Positions 1-7,050 of a stretch of DNA of 10,353 bases are shown here, in pieces. Under the pieces are notes generated by a model. It made no database searches. It worked only from the letters and a program-made list of their open reading frames with translations, and was not told the DNA's origin. The stretch lies in the NCBI GenBank assembly GCA_040755975.1, contig JBFLZY010000093.1, forward strand, positions 1 through 10,353. The letters are read 5' to 3'. The DNA is from JAIMBK01 sp040755975 (lineage in GTDB: Bacteria > Bacillota > Desulfotomaculia > Desulfotomaculales > Nap2-2B). Position numbers and translations under genes: made by a program. Position 1 is the first letter of the stretch; each line of letters starts with the position of its first letter.

Positions 1-940
1 TAAAAGGCTCGGTAAAAGTTTTGCTCACCAGAACGGCAAAGTTGGTGTTAGTTGTTTTTTTATAGGCATGAGTGTGGCCGTTGACCGTAACGAGCCCGTC
101 GATATTTTCTAAAACCACTTCTCCGTAAGGGTTCATGCAGAAAGTGCGTACTTTATCATCAAAGGCCCTTGAATAGTAGATAAATTTAGATTCGTAAAAA
201 ACGTTGGTCAGCGGCTCCATCACTGCGGCGGGAACTTCTACCCGCACCCCGATATCCACCGGGTTAACCTCGGTGCGCAACCCCAACCGCTGCGCTTCAC
301 GAACCAGCCACTCGGCTCCCTCCCGTCCGGGCGCCAGCACGACGTGCCGCGCGTAAATGCTTTCCCCCTTGGCGGTAATTACCCCTTTAACCTGGTCTGC
401 ATCGGTCAAAACTGACTCCGCGGGACAGGACGTGCGCATTTCCACACCGCTGGTCGTCAAATAATCCTGCATACCCTCCAAAATTTCTTTACAGCGCCCC
501 GTTCCCAGGTGCCGGATGGCCACCGGGATTAATTTTAACTCAGCCTGGGCAGCCTTATGTTGAAATTCTTGAATTTTTTCGGTTTGTTCCAGTCCGTAGA
601 TACTTTTCGGCGCACCAAACCGGACGTATATTTCATCAATATAACTGATTAACTCCTGGAGTGCCGATTCGCCGATATATTGTTCCAGGCTGCCCCCGAT
701 TTCCGGAGAAAGGGTCAGCTTCCCGTCGCTGAAGGCGCCGGCGCCGCCCCACCCGCAAATGGCGGCGCAAGGGTTGCAATGAAAACAGGTGCTCTCTTTT
801 ACTCTGGATAGACAAATCCTTTCTTCCAGCTCTTTTCCTTTTTCCAGGATGAGCACTTTTAATTTCTTTTTTTGGGCAAGCTCGAGGGCGGTGAAGATCC
901 CCGCCGGCCCCGCTCCGACGATAATTACGTCATAAGTCAA
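1..940 (-). CDS. FAD-dependent oxidoreductase, COG2509 type (partial, C-terminus beyond left edge)
   Basis: The N-terminal 313 residues are visible; the family is usually about 450-470 aa, so roughly a third lies outside the window. The protein opens with a Rossmann FAD-binding motif, VIIVGAGPAG (GxGxxG at residues 9-14), and an acidic strand end, ILEKG (about 31-35). Next comes CFHCNPCAAIC followed by GWGGAGAFSDGKL (about 52-75), a family hallmark. The far end, VSKTFTEPF, also fits COG2509. The substrate of this family is not established; a dehydrogenase or reductase role is inferred from the fold. C52, C55, C58 and C62 form a CxxCxxCxxxC pattern that could bind a metal or an iron-sulfur cluster. 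The start chosen is TTG (938-940), because GGGGAGAG lies about 8-10 nt upstream and the nearby ATG is out of frame. It has its own promoter (991-1019). Confidence 0.9.
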   Translation of the reverse strand, partial: MTYDVIIVGAGPAGIFTALELAQKKKLKVLILEKGKELEERICLSRVKESTCFHCNPCAAICGWGGAGAFSDGKLTLSPEIGGSLEQYIGESALQELISYIDEIYVRFGAPKSIYGLEQTEKIQEFQHKAAQAELKLIPVAIRHLGTGRCKEILEGMQDYLTTSGVEMRTSCPAESVLTDADQVKGVITAKGESIYARHVVLAPGREGAEWLVREAQRLGLRTEVNPVDIGVRVEVPAAVMEPLTNVFYESKFIYYSRAFDDKVRTFCMNPYGEVVLENIDGLVTVNGHTHAYKKTTNTNFAVLVSKTFTEPF

Positions 941-990
941 ATAAAAATCTCTCCCCGTAGCAATAAAAATTACGTATTTGTGCCATCATC

Positions 991-1019
991 ATCTTAGCAA
1001 AAGCCTCCCTTAATGTCAA
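991..1019 (-). promoter_or_regulatory. Sigma-A-like promoter for the FAD oxidoreductase gene
   Basis: Read on the minus strand, a perfect -35 box TTGACA (1019-1014) is followed by a 17-nt spacer and a -10 box TAAGAT (996-991, 4 of 6 to consensus). The start of transcription would fall near 984, leaving a leader of about 44 nt before the TTG start at 940. Confidence 0.7.
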
Positions 1020-1080
1020 GAAAAGGGGTCAGTTATCTCTTTGGGGTGGTTATAAAATACCAATAAATACCAGTTGGTAG

Positions 1081-1248
1081 AGCCCGGCCCACGTTACTTA
1101 CGAAGACATTGGCGGTCTGGGGAAAGAACTGTCCCGAATCAGGGAAATCCATACAGATCTTGTCCACCACCAGAATCAACCAATTCACAAATCAACTGCC
1201 GATGGAAACGAAAAAGAACCTGTCCGAAGGAGCATCCCCTCTCTTTAA
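1081..1248 (+). pseudogene. Relic fragment of a CDC48/VAT-type AAA ATPase
   Basis: A 55-codon open stretch without ATG, GTG or TTG start lies between a TAG (1078-1080) and a TAA (1246-1248). Residues 4-22 read HVTYEDIGGLGKELSRIRE, which is the conserved segment at the beginning of the D1 ATPase domain of CDC48/VAT-family proteins (typically VTYEDIGGL...REMIELP). Just after this the similarity stops. No Walker A motif follows and the rest (about 33 residues) resembles nothing I know. I read this as a dead remnant left by deletion or rearrangement. It overlaps the 3' end of the convergent Nudix gene by 4 nt. Confidence 0.6.
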
Positions 1249-1892
1249 GGTAGGCGTTTTGGATAATAACTGATTCTTTCCGGCCAGCAAAGTTTAAGAA
1301 AATGGCAGAGAATTTTTGCTGTCAATCCCCAGATAAAATATTTACCGCAGTCGAAATAATACACGGGAAACGACCAGCGTTTCTGCCACTCGTGCTTGTA
1401 TTCCGGGGGAATCCTGTGAAAAGGGAAACCGGGGCTGTAACGAATGGCAACGTCGGCGGAAGAAATGCCCGGGGGATTCTTTAAGAAAAAGTCCACCGGT
1501 ACGCTAAAAATTTCCGCCACTTCTTCCGGATTAGGGTTAAGCTCCCCGGTTAAAATTTCGCCTACGTAGGGATAAACCAACCTTCCCTGGGGGGCGGGGA
1601 GGATGTCTAAAGGGCCAATTACCCGGATGTGTTTCCTTTTTATGCCCAGCTCCTCCATCGTTTCCCGGACGGCTGTTTCCTGGGGATTGGAGCGCTCTTT
1701 AGTTTCGACCCGACCACCGGGAAAACAAATTTCTCCCGGCTGGATTTTCAGGTTTTCGGCGCGCACTTCAAAGAGGATGTGGAGATCTCCTTGTTTTTTT
1801 AACAAAGGCAAAAGCACTGCTGATCTAAAATAACAATCTTCGTCCATGATCCCTGGTTTTCTATTGGCCAGCCAGTTAATTCTAAATTGCAT
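1245..1892 (-). CDS. Nudix hydrolase, probable CoA pyrophosphatase
   Basis: A 215-aa Nudix protein, close to the usual length of CoA pyrophosphatases, which split CoA or its derivatives into phosphopantetheine and 3',5'-ADP in the cytosol. The segment LKIQPGEICFPGGRVE (about 48-63) matches the CoAse-specific signature before the Nudix box. The box itself follows with RETMEELG (76-83), supplying the metal-binding Glu residues 80 and 81. The spacing between the GGRVE part and the RE part is about two residues longer than the textbook box. LLPLL and the RIPPEYKHEWQKRW segment also fit the family. The ATG at 1892 is preceded by GGGAG at a short spacing of 4 nt. An internal ATG (residue 16) with AGGG upstream is a possible alternative. 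Coenzyme specificity is inferred; other nucleotide substrates are possible. Confidence 0.85.
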   Translation of the reverse strand: MQFRINWLANRKPGIMDEDCYFRSAVLLPLLKKQGDLHILFEVRAENLKIQPGEICFPGGRVETKERSNPQETAVRETMEELGIKRKHIRVIGPLDILPAPQGRLVYPYVGEILTGELNPNPEEVAEIFSVPVDFFLKNPPGISSADVAIRYSPGFPFHRIPPEYKHEWQKRWSFPVYYFDCGKYFIWGLTAKILCHFLKLCWPERISYYPKRLP

Positions 1893-1973
1893 TTTTCTCC
1901 CGTTCTTTCGCTAAATTCTTCACCTTACTTATATTTCTGTTTTCAAAAACAAAATCCTCTCTCCGGCATCTTT

Positions 1974-1981
1974 GGTGCACC
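1974..1981. promoter_or_regulatory. GGTGCACC palindrome abutting the -35 box (possible operator)
   Basis: A perfect 8-bp palindrome ends exactly where the -35 box of the operon promoter begins. Its position suits a regulator site, but eight bases are short enough to occur by chance, and no protein is assigned. Confidence 0.25.
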
Positions 1982-2010
1982 TTGACGCCTTTAAAATCAT
2001 AAAATGTTAT
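1982..2010 (+). promoter_or_regulatory. Sigma-A-like promoter of the glycosylation operon
   Basis: TTGACG (1982-1987, 5 of 6) and TGTTAT (2005-2010, 4 of 6) are separated by an ideal 17-nt spacer. AT-rich sequence lies upstream (1931-1956). Transcription would start near 2017, leaving a leader of about 45 nt before the ATG at 2061. It is the only good promoter I see ahead of the plus-strand gene run. The boxes fit the vegetative factor best; I did not find a clear sporulation-sigma match. Confidence 0.65.
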
Positions 2011-2060
2011 CAAATCCTTCTGCTTTTATGGTCATTTGAAGTGTAAAAGGAGTGAAAGTA

Positions 2061-2543
2061 ATGCCCTATCAGTTAGTTGGTTTTGATCTGGTGGCCGTCG
2101 AAAATACCGCTGTTCAACAGCAACATGATTTCTTTTTGCTGCCCGAGCCGCGCGTATTAATTAGCGGCGTGGTCAGGCGCCCGGACGGCTCGCCCGTGCA
2201 CGGCGCGGTGATACAGTTTTTTAAAAAGGATGGTAACAATTTGGGTCCCGTTATCGGGCATACCTTCACCGATGAAGACGGCCACTTTTTGTTTGGGCCA
2301 CTGGCTCCCGGAACGGAATTTAAGGTCAAGATCTTTTACTGGGATGTTATGGAACAAGAAACCCAAGGGGAGGTAAAACCTTCGGGAATATTCCCACCGG
2401 TTATCCTGCCTCCGGTAGCCCCTCTTCCCCCGGTAGCCCCCTTGCCACCGGTAGCTACTTTACCACCGGTAGCCCCTCTTCCCCCGGTAGCCCCCTTGCC
2501 ACCGGTAGCCCCTTTTTCAACATCAGGAGATAATCCTGCGTAA
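2061..2543 (+). CDS. Carboxypeptidase-regulatory-like domain protein with PPVAPL repeat tail
   Basis: A 160-aa protein with two parts. Residues about 28-100 (RVLISGVVRRPDGSPVHGA ... GHTFTDEDGHFLFGPLAPG) are a carboxypeptidase-regulatory-like, transthyretin-like beta-sandwich, a domain common in surface and appendage proteins. Residues about 117-152 are six PPVAPL-type hexapeptides, followed by a short FSTSGDNPA end. There is no signal peptide and no membrane segment, so the protein is either cytosolic or placed outside by another route, such as spore coat assembly. The start is ATG 2061, because AGGAG (2048-2052) stands 8 nt before it; the GTG at 2052 overlaps that site and is unlikely. As first gene before a row of glycosyltransferases it is a candidate glycan acceptor. 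That role is inferred, and the repeats contain only one Thr. Confidence 0.85.
   Translation: MPYQLVGFDLVAVENTAVQQQHDFFLLPEPRVLISGVVRRPDGSPVHGAVIQFFKKDGNNLGPVIGHTFTDEDGHFLFGPLAPGTEFKVKIFYWDVMEQETQGEVKPSGIFPPVILPPVAPLPPVAPLPPVATLPPVAPLPPVAPLPPVAPFSTSGDNPA
2409..2516 (+). repeat. In-frame tandem repeat: six 18-bp PPVAPL units in a 54-bp higher-order pattern
   Basis: Six 18-bp units each encode PPVAPL or a variant (PPVATL, PPVAPF). Above this there is a 54-bp period: 2412-2465 and 2466-2519 are identical over about the first 44 bases. Synonymous codons differ between neighbouring 18-bp units but are kept between 54-bp units, so the latest duplication was of a 54-bp block. Confidence 0.9.
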
Positions 2544-2559
2544 TATCCGGGAGGAGTAC

Positions 2560-3438
2560 ATGCGTCAGAGGCTTATAGTTTCACTGATCATCCCGTGTCG
2601 CAACGAGGGTTCCTATCTTCAGCAAACCCTCCGTTCGCTGACCGAAGCAAAAACAGAATTTTCTTGCGAGATCATTGTCGTTGACGACGGGTCAACTGAT
2701 GGCTGCTGCAATTTTCTGGAGCATAACAATTCAGGAGTAATTCTTTTAAAGTCATTCGGTTTAGGTGTAGCCAACGCCAGAAATTTGGGAGCTAACGTGG
2801 CAAGAGGCGATTTCCTTTGTTTTTGCGATGCCCATATAATTGTAGAAGACTTCTGGCTGGACAAACTGGCGCAACCTCTCCTGGAGCACGAAGCCGATCT
2901 GGTTTGCCCCGCCATTGCTTCTGCCGACAGGCCACAGGCGATCGGCTACGGGGTGACCTGGGACGAAAACCTGAACTGGCGCTGGCTTTACGAACAGCCC
3001 GTGGCGGTTAAATACATTCCGCTTGTCCCCGGCGGTTGCTTGATAGTCCGCCGGGATGTTTTTGAGGATCTGGATGGATTTGAAAAAGGTTTTCGCGTTT
3101 TCGGTTATGATGATCAGGAATTTTCCTTAAAGGCCTGGTTATTTGGTTACCGGGCGGCAGTAGCGCCCGGTGTGAAGGTTTTGCATATCTTCCGGGAAAG
3201 ACATCCCTACCCGGTAAGCTGGCTGGATGTGATTCATAATTTATTGCGCCTTTCCTTTCTCCATTTTAGCCAAAGGCGTATAGGAAAAACGATCGAACTG
3301 GTTAAAATCCACCAGGATTTTGGGCGTGCCCTGGCCGGATTAGTATTAAGTGACGTATGGGAAAAACGCCGGGCCTACCTGGCCCGGCGTCGCTACGACG
3401 ACGATTGGTTTATGCGTCAGTTTCAAATTAATTATTAG
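2560..3438 (+). CDS. GT-A glycosyltransferase, GT2/GT27-like (polypeptide GalNAc-transferase-like motifs), first copy
   Basis: A 292-aa cytosolic enzyme expected to transfer a sugar from a nucleotide-sugar. The N-terminus is a GT-A fold: VSLIIPCRNE (7-16) and EIIVVDDGSTDG (37-48). Instead of the usual DXD it has DAH (90-92) in FCDAHIIVEDFWLD, matching the metal-binding DXH motif of polypeptide GalNAc transferases. GYDDQEFSLKAWLFG (182-196) and LHIFRERHPY (His209) correspond to the GGENLEFSFRIW and GHVFRKATPY segments of that family, the His being the third metal ligand there. The lectin domain and membrane anchor of the eukaryotic enzymes are absent. The ATG follows GGGAGGAG closely, 16 nt after the repeat-protein gene, so the two are surely cotranscribed. 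The C-terminus RRRYDDDWFMRQF is shared with the next gene. Sugar and acceptor are unknown. Confidence 0.88.
   Translation: MRQRLIVSLIIPCRNEGSYLQQTLRSLTEAKTEFSCEIIVVDDGSTDGCCNFLEHNNSGVILLKSFGLGVANARNLGANVARGDFLCFCDAHIIVEDFWLDKLAQPLLEHEADLVCPAIASADRPQAIGYGVTWDENLNWRWLYEQPVAVKYIPLVPGGCLIVRRDVFEDLDGFEKGFRVFGYDDQEFSLKAWLFGYRAAVAPGVKVLHIFRERHPYPVSWLDVIHNLLRLSFLHFSQRRIGKTIELVKIHQDFGRALAGLVLSDVWEKRRAYLARRRYDDDWFMRQFQINY
3366..3390 (+). other. Perfect 10-bp GC-rich hairpin inside the 3' end of the first GT27-like gene
   Basis: ACGCCGGGCC (3366-3375) pairs fully with GGCCCGGCGT (3381-3390) over a TACCT loop. No T-run follows, so it is not a standard terminator. It lies about 50 bases before the stop codon and could slow translation or protect the upstream transcript end, or may simply reflect Arg/Ala codons. 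Confidence 0.5.
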
Positions 3439-3474
3439 AACTTTATTATATTCTTGCGAGGAAACAGCAATTCA

Positions 3475-4407
3475 ATGTTTTACCTGGAAAAAGAGAAGAA
3501 GTGTCCAAGGGTCTCGCTTATCATTCCTTGCCGCGATGAACGATATTACATCCGGCAGACCCTCCAACACATTTTGAACGTTCCCGCTGGCGCGTCCTAT
3601 GAGATTATTGTTGTTGATGACGGTTCAGGAGATGGGTGTTGTAATTTTTTGCGGCGGGGGAAATTAGATACCCCGGAGGCAAGCGACACGCCGGGCCGCC
3701 CGACTATCCATTTGTTGACCACCTCCGGACTGGGCGTGGCCCGCGCGCGCAACTTAGGCGCCGCGCTGGCCCGCGCTCCCCATCTGGTTTTTTGCGACGC
3801 CCACATTATCGTTTCTCCCGGCTGGCTGGGAGGGTTAATTGATTCCCTCGAAAAAGGGATGTTTGCCGCCGTCTGTCCAGGGATAACTTTCACCGGGCCG
3901 CTGTTTTATACCGTTTACGGAGGCACCTGGAACGAAAGCCTTTCCTGGGTTGGGATTCGAGAGCAGCCCACCGGCTTGCAAGAAATACCGCTTGCTCCTT
4001 CCGGCTGCCTGGCCGTGCGGAAAGATGTTTTCAGGAACGTTGGCGGCTTTGAGGACGGTTTCCGGCTCTGGGGTTACGATGATGCGGAATTCTCTTTGAA
4101 GTTATGGCTTTTTGGCTTCCGGGTAGCCGTTCACCCCCTGGTCAGAATTTTCCACGTTGCCCGGCCTACGCCCAAATACCAGCTTTGGGGAGAGCACCTG
4201 GTTTTTAATTTGCTCCTGATGGGCCTGCTGCATTTTTCCGGGCACCGGCTGGCCAAAACGGTTGCCCTGGCCAAAAGTTTTCCGGGGTTCACGCCGGCGC
4301 TCTATACGCAGCTATTTTTAAAAAATGGGGCCCGCCGTCGCAAATATATGCGCCGCCGCGTTTTTAATGACGATTGGTTCATGAAAAGATTTAATATTCC
4401 CCTTTGA
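3475..4407 (+). CDS. GT-A glycosyltransferase, GT2/GT27-like, second copy
   Basis: A 310-aa paralog of the preceding enzyme, alike over nearly its whole length. It keeps VSLIIPCRDE (13-22), EIIVVDDGSGDG (43-54), the DAH metal motif (108-110), GYDDAEFSLKLWLFG (200-214), FHVARPTPKY (His227) and the C-terminal NDDWFMKRF. An insert of about 15 residues, RRGKLDTPEASDTPGR (about 59-74), follows the DGS strand and is absent from the first copy. The match to HVFR of polypeptide GalNAc transferases is weaker here (HVAR). The ATG at 3475 is chosen with AGGA (3459-3462) at a longish 12-nt spacing; a TTG at 3454 would add seven residues but lacks an upstream site. The tandem copies suggest two successive or two different transfers on the same acceptor class. 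No signal peptide or membrane helix is visible. Confidence 0.87.
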   Translation: MFYLEKEKKCPRVSLIIPCRDERYYIRQTLQHILNVPAGASYEIIVVDDGSGDGCCNFLRRGKLDTPEASDTPGRPTIHLLTTSGLGVARARNLGAALARAPHLVFCDAHIIVSPGWLGGLIDSLEKGMFAAVCPGITFTGPLFYTVYGGTWNESLSWVGIREQPTGLQEIPLAPSGCLAVRKDVFRNVGGFEDGFRLWGYDDAEFSLKLWLFGFRVAVHPLVRIFHVARPTPKYQLWGEHLVFNLLLMGLLHFSGHRLAKTVALAKSFPGFTPALYTQLFLKNGARRRKYMRRRVFNDDWFMKRFNIPL

Positions 4408-4436
4408 CCGGACAAACAAGGAAGGGAGAAGAAAAA

Positions 4437-5540
4437 GTGCTGGAAGATGCCTCTTTGCGGAAGGAAGAATTCGACCTCGGCAGGCTGGCCGGCAAAAAGA
4501 TGGCCCTGGTTACGCACGTGCACCTGCACCAGCGCTGGCCGGAACAGGGTCCTTCCCTGGCCGTAGCCAGGGAATTCGATCTCATCCGCAATCTTTTTCG
4601 AATGGATACTTATTACGTCTACCAGGTGAAAGCAGAAGATTTGCGCGATTACGATCTGATTATCCTCATTCACTTTGCTCCGGATTTCCCGGAACTGCTT
4701 TTCGACATAAAAAGAACCAGCCGGGCAAAAGTGGCTCTTTTAATTGACGGCGGCTGCGAATATTTCACCTGGTTTCCCGTGCGGGACCTGCGGTTAAAGC
4801 TGGCGTGGCTGAAAGAATGCGATCTGGTGCTCACCTGGAGCGCAACGAAAACCAGTTTTCTTTCCATGTTTACCGGCGCCCCGGTGGTCAGCCTGGACAA
4901 CCCGGCGCCGGTTCACCACCTGGTCGACTTTATCGTCCCGCGGGAAAAAAGGGAGCAGCGCGTCCTGGTCAACGGTTCTTTGGGACTGCACTGGAACGGC
5001 CTGACCAGCTTAATGGTAGCCCTGGAGACCGGGATGCCGGTTGACGTCCTCCAGCAAGATATCCTTCACCAAAACGGCTCCAGAGATGAAGAGAAGGCGC
5101 AGTTCTACGAATCTTTGGCCAGGAAGTACCGGCGAGAAATCGGAATCCTGCCTTACATGATCTGGTATCCGGACTTTATCAAACAAGTCTCCCGCTATTA
5201 CCTGGCCGTTTGCCTGGATGCGCGGACGGTTTCCGGCCGGTTTACGGGCGATCTGGCCAGCGTGGGCGTTCCGGTGGTCGGGAGCAATACGCTGGAACAG
5301 CAGCGAGAGTGTTTTCCCGAAATTACCGTTCCCCCGTACGACGGGGCAGCGGCCAGGGCAAAAGTGGCCCGGCTCCTCCGGGACAATGACTTTTACGAGC
5401 ACGTTTGCCGGTACGCCGTGGAAAAAAAGTACCGGCGTTCCAACTACCGGCGCTTCTTCCGGACTTTGCGTGACGCCCTGGAGGGTTTACTTGAAAATAA
5501 AGAAAAACTAGCTACCAATATTACACATTATAACTACTAA
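4437..5540 (+). CDS. GT-B-like protein of an unnamed family, stand-alone copy
   Basis: A 367-aa protein I cannot assign to a named family. It has two alpha/beta halves typical of GT-B glycosyltransferases, loosely like the CgeB spore-maturation group: KKMALVTHVHL (20-30) opens the first half and REQRVLVNGS (172-181) the second. Conserved blocks shared with the N-terminal module of the 1002-aa protein are EFDLGRL (11-17), HWNGLTSL (185-192), ILPYMIWYPDF (237-247) and LASVGVPVVGSNTLEQQR (273-290) with CFPE (292-295). The last resembles the donor-binding loop of GT-B enzymes. The start is GTG 4437, with GGGAG (4424-4428) 8 nt upstream; a TTG at 4404 would overlap the previous stop and lacks a site. 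Its place between glycosyltransferases supports a transferase role, but activity is inferred. Confidence 0.8.
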   Translation: MLEDASLRKEEFDLGRLAGKKMALVTHVHLHQRWPEQGPSLAVAREFDLIRNLFRMDTYYVYQVKAEDLRDYDLIILIHFAPDFPELLFDIKRTSRAKVALLIDGGCEYFTWFPVRDLRLKLAWLKECDLVLTWSATKTSFLSMFTGAPVVSLDNPAPVHHLVDFIVPREKREQRVLVNGSLGLHWNGLTSLMVALETGMPVDVLQQDILHQNGSRDEEKAQFYESLARKYRREIGILPYMIWYPDFIKQVSRYYLAVCLDARTVSGRFTGDLASVGVPVVGSNTLEQQRECFPEITVPPYDGAAARAKVARLLRDNDFYEHVCRYAVEKKYRRSNYRRFFRTLRDALEGLLENKEKLATNITHYNY

Positions 5541-5588
5541 TTACATATATTGTTTTTATAGCAGATCACTTGAAGAGAGCGGAAGAAA

Positions 5589-7009
5589 ATGAAGCTCAGC
5601 GTGGTTGCCCCTGTTTTAAACGAAGAATTTTTCCTGCCCCTTTACCTGGAAAGCGTCCTGACTTATGTCGACGAAGTTATTCTCCTGGACGGCGGAAGCA
5701 CCGACCGAACCTTAGAAATAATTAAGTCCTTTCAAGAGAAATGCAGGAATTTGAAATTGTTCATGCAACCCCAGGAAGGAGTCCCTTATTCTGACGATTG
5801 GAACGAAGGAGCGCGGAGAAATTTTTTAATCGACGCCGCTGCCGGCGACTGGATCCTGGCTTTGGACGCCGATGAAATAATGGACGACTCTTTTGCTTTG
5901 CTAAAAGAAGAACTGCTGAGCCGCCCGCAAGTGGATGCCTATGGGTTTGCTTTGGTGAGTTTTTGGCAGAATCCCTTTACGATCCGGGTTAATGCCCCGG
6001 GCGACCCGCACTGGCAGGCGACGAAATACGCGCTGTTCCGGAATAACAAACGTATCCGTTATGCCGGCAGACGCCACCATCCCATCCTTTTGTACGACGG
6101 AAAGCCTTTTTGGGAAGAAAAAGAACGCCTGGCGAAATGTCCGGAAATTAAACCTTACCACTATCACTACGCCCTGGGGCCGCGGATTAAATTCAACGAC
6201 AACCGCCGGGGAGATGTCAACAGGCTGAACAACATGGGCGAGCCGGACTGGACGTTTACACCCCCGAACTACACCATCAAAACGGTGCCCTTCACGGACA
6301 ACCACCCCCGGGTAATCCAGCGCTTTCTGGCCGAAGCGCCGGCTCTTTTTTCGGCCGGAGAGGAAATACCCAGACTCGACCTGACCTGCCTTTCCTTCGA
6401 CCGCTACCAGCTGTTCCAAACGCTGGCAAATATGGTCAATACCCTGGGACAGACAGGTTTGCGAATACTGCACGCCGGTCTGGTTGATGCCGATTTTTCG
6501 ATGTTTGTTCCGGAGCAGCAGGTAACCTGGCTGGATAAAAGTGCCAGCCTGGCTGTGCCTTTGCTCCCTTTTCAGGATAAGTCTTTCGACGTGGTGCTGG
6601 CCGTAGACGTTAGCGGAGCCATGGCACCCGGGCAGAGGGAAGGTTTCGTGCGGGAAGTTGTCCGGGTGGCCGATCAAAAGGCGATAATCACTACTCCGCA
6701 CGCGGAAGCACTCCCTGCGATTGAGTTGATTTACCAGCTTATTCAAAATCCTTATTTGAAGCCCCACCTGGAAAAAGGACTGCCCACGCGGAAGAAATGG
6801 AAGCAGTGCTGGCTAAACTGGCTCTTCCTTACCGGAGATTTCCCCACAGCGGCCTGGCCAGCTGGATGGGGATGCTGCTGGCTGCCCATTTTCTGACCGA
6901 CGATGCCGGGCGGGCTTTAAACCGTTTCTTTAACCAGAACTTTGCCCTTCTGGAAAATCGCTACCCTTGCTACCGGTTAATCTACGAAATCCAAATTCAA
7001 ACGCCTTGA
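5589..7009 (+). CDS. GT2 glycosyltransferase fused to degenerate methyltransferase-like domain, frameshifted
   Basis: As read, the frame runs 5589-6896 (435 aa), but from residue 402 the sequence becomes a Trp/Cys-rich run (KKWKQCWLNWLF) that looks out of frame. Switching to the -1 frame at 6791 restores EEMEAVLAKL and continues to TGA at 7007-7009, giving 473 aa. Residues 1 to about 215 are a GT2 domain: LSVVAPVLNEE, LLDGGSTDRT (32-41), and the DXD motif in ALDADEIMDD (91-100). Residues about 290-370 look like a class I methyltransferase (LPFQDKSFDVVLAVDV, 326-341). However, the SAM-binding glycine loop is replaced by ILHAGLVDAD and the usual LEH after DV by SGA, so methylation is doubtful. 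The start ATG follows a weak GGAAG. It sits 48 nt after the previous gene; the next gene starts 41 nt after its restored stop. Confidence 0.8.
6789..6797 (+). other. Single-base frameshift site in the GT2/methyltransferase-like gene
   Basis: CGG AAG AAA TGG is read here; one extra G after CGG would give CGG GAA GAA ATG and join the two halves into one protein. The downstream half (LPYRRFPHSGLASW ... FALLENRYPCYRLIYE) is a normal-looking methyltransferase C-terminus. Loss of a G from a GGG run, either real or a sequencing error, is the simplest cause. Confidence 0.75.
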
Positions 7010-7050
7010 AGTTAAGTTTCCTTGAAGGGATCCATGAAGGGATGGAAGGA

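Noticed and set aside
1020..1080. Insertion-sequence end next to the AAA ATPase relic (GGGGTCAG stretch)
   Set aside because: No paired inverted repeat, target duplication or transposase sequence is visible.
1302..1484. Open frames on the plus strand inside the Nudix gene (also 1603-1833)
   Set aside because: They lie opposite a well-supported Nudix gene, show no family motif and no convincing ribosome binding site.
2052..2060. GTG at 2052 as the start of the repeat protein
   Set aside because: The Shine-Dalgarno AGGAG overlaps this codon; the ATG at 2061 is correctly spaced from it.
2409..2519. CRISPR-like array
   Set aside because: Units are directly adjacent without unique spacers and are in frame within a coding sequence.
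5901..6767. A 288-codon open frame on the minus strand
   Set aside because: It is antisense to the GT2/methyltransferase-like gene, whose motifs are clear; the antisense protein has no recognisable domain.
6789..6797. Programmed -1 ribosomal frameshifting
   Set aside because: The site lacks a slippery X XXY YYZ heptamer; a missing G in a G run explains it more simply.
6967..7050. TTG at 6967 as the start of the three-module glycosyltransferase
   Set aside because: It would overlap the preceding gene by 43 bases and has no upstream ribosome binding site; ATG 7051 lines up with the start of the paralog.
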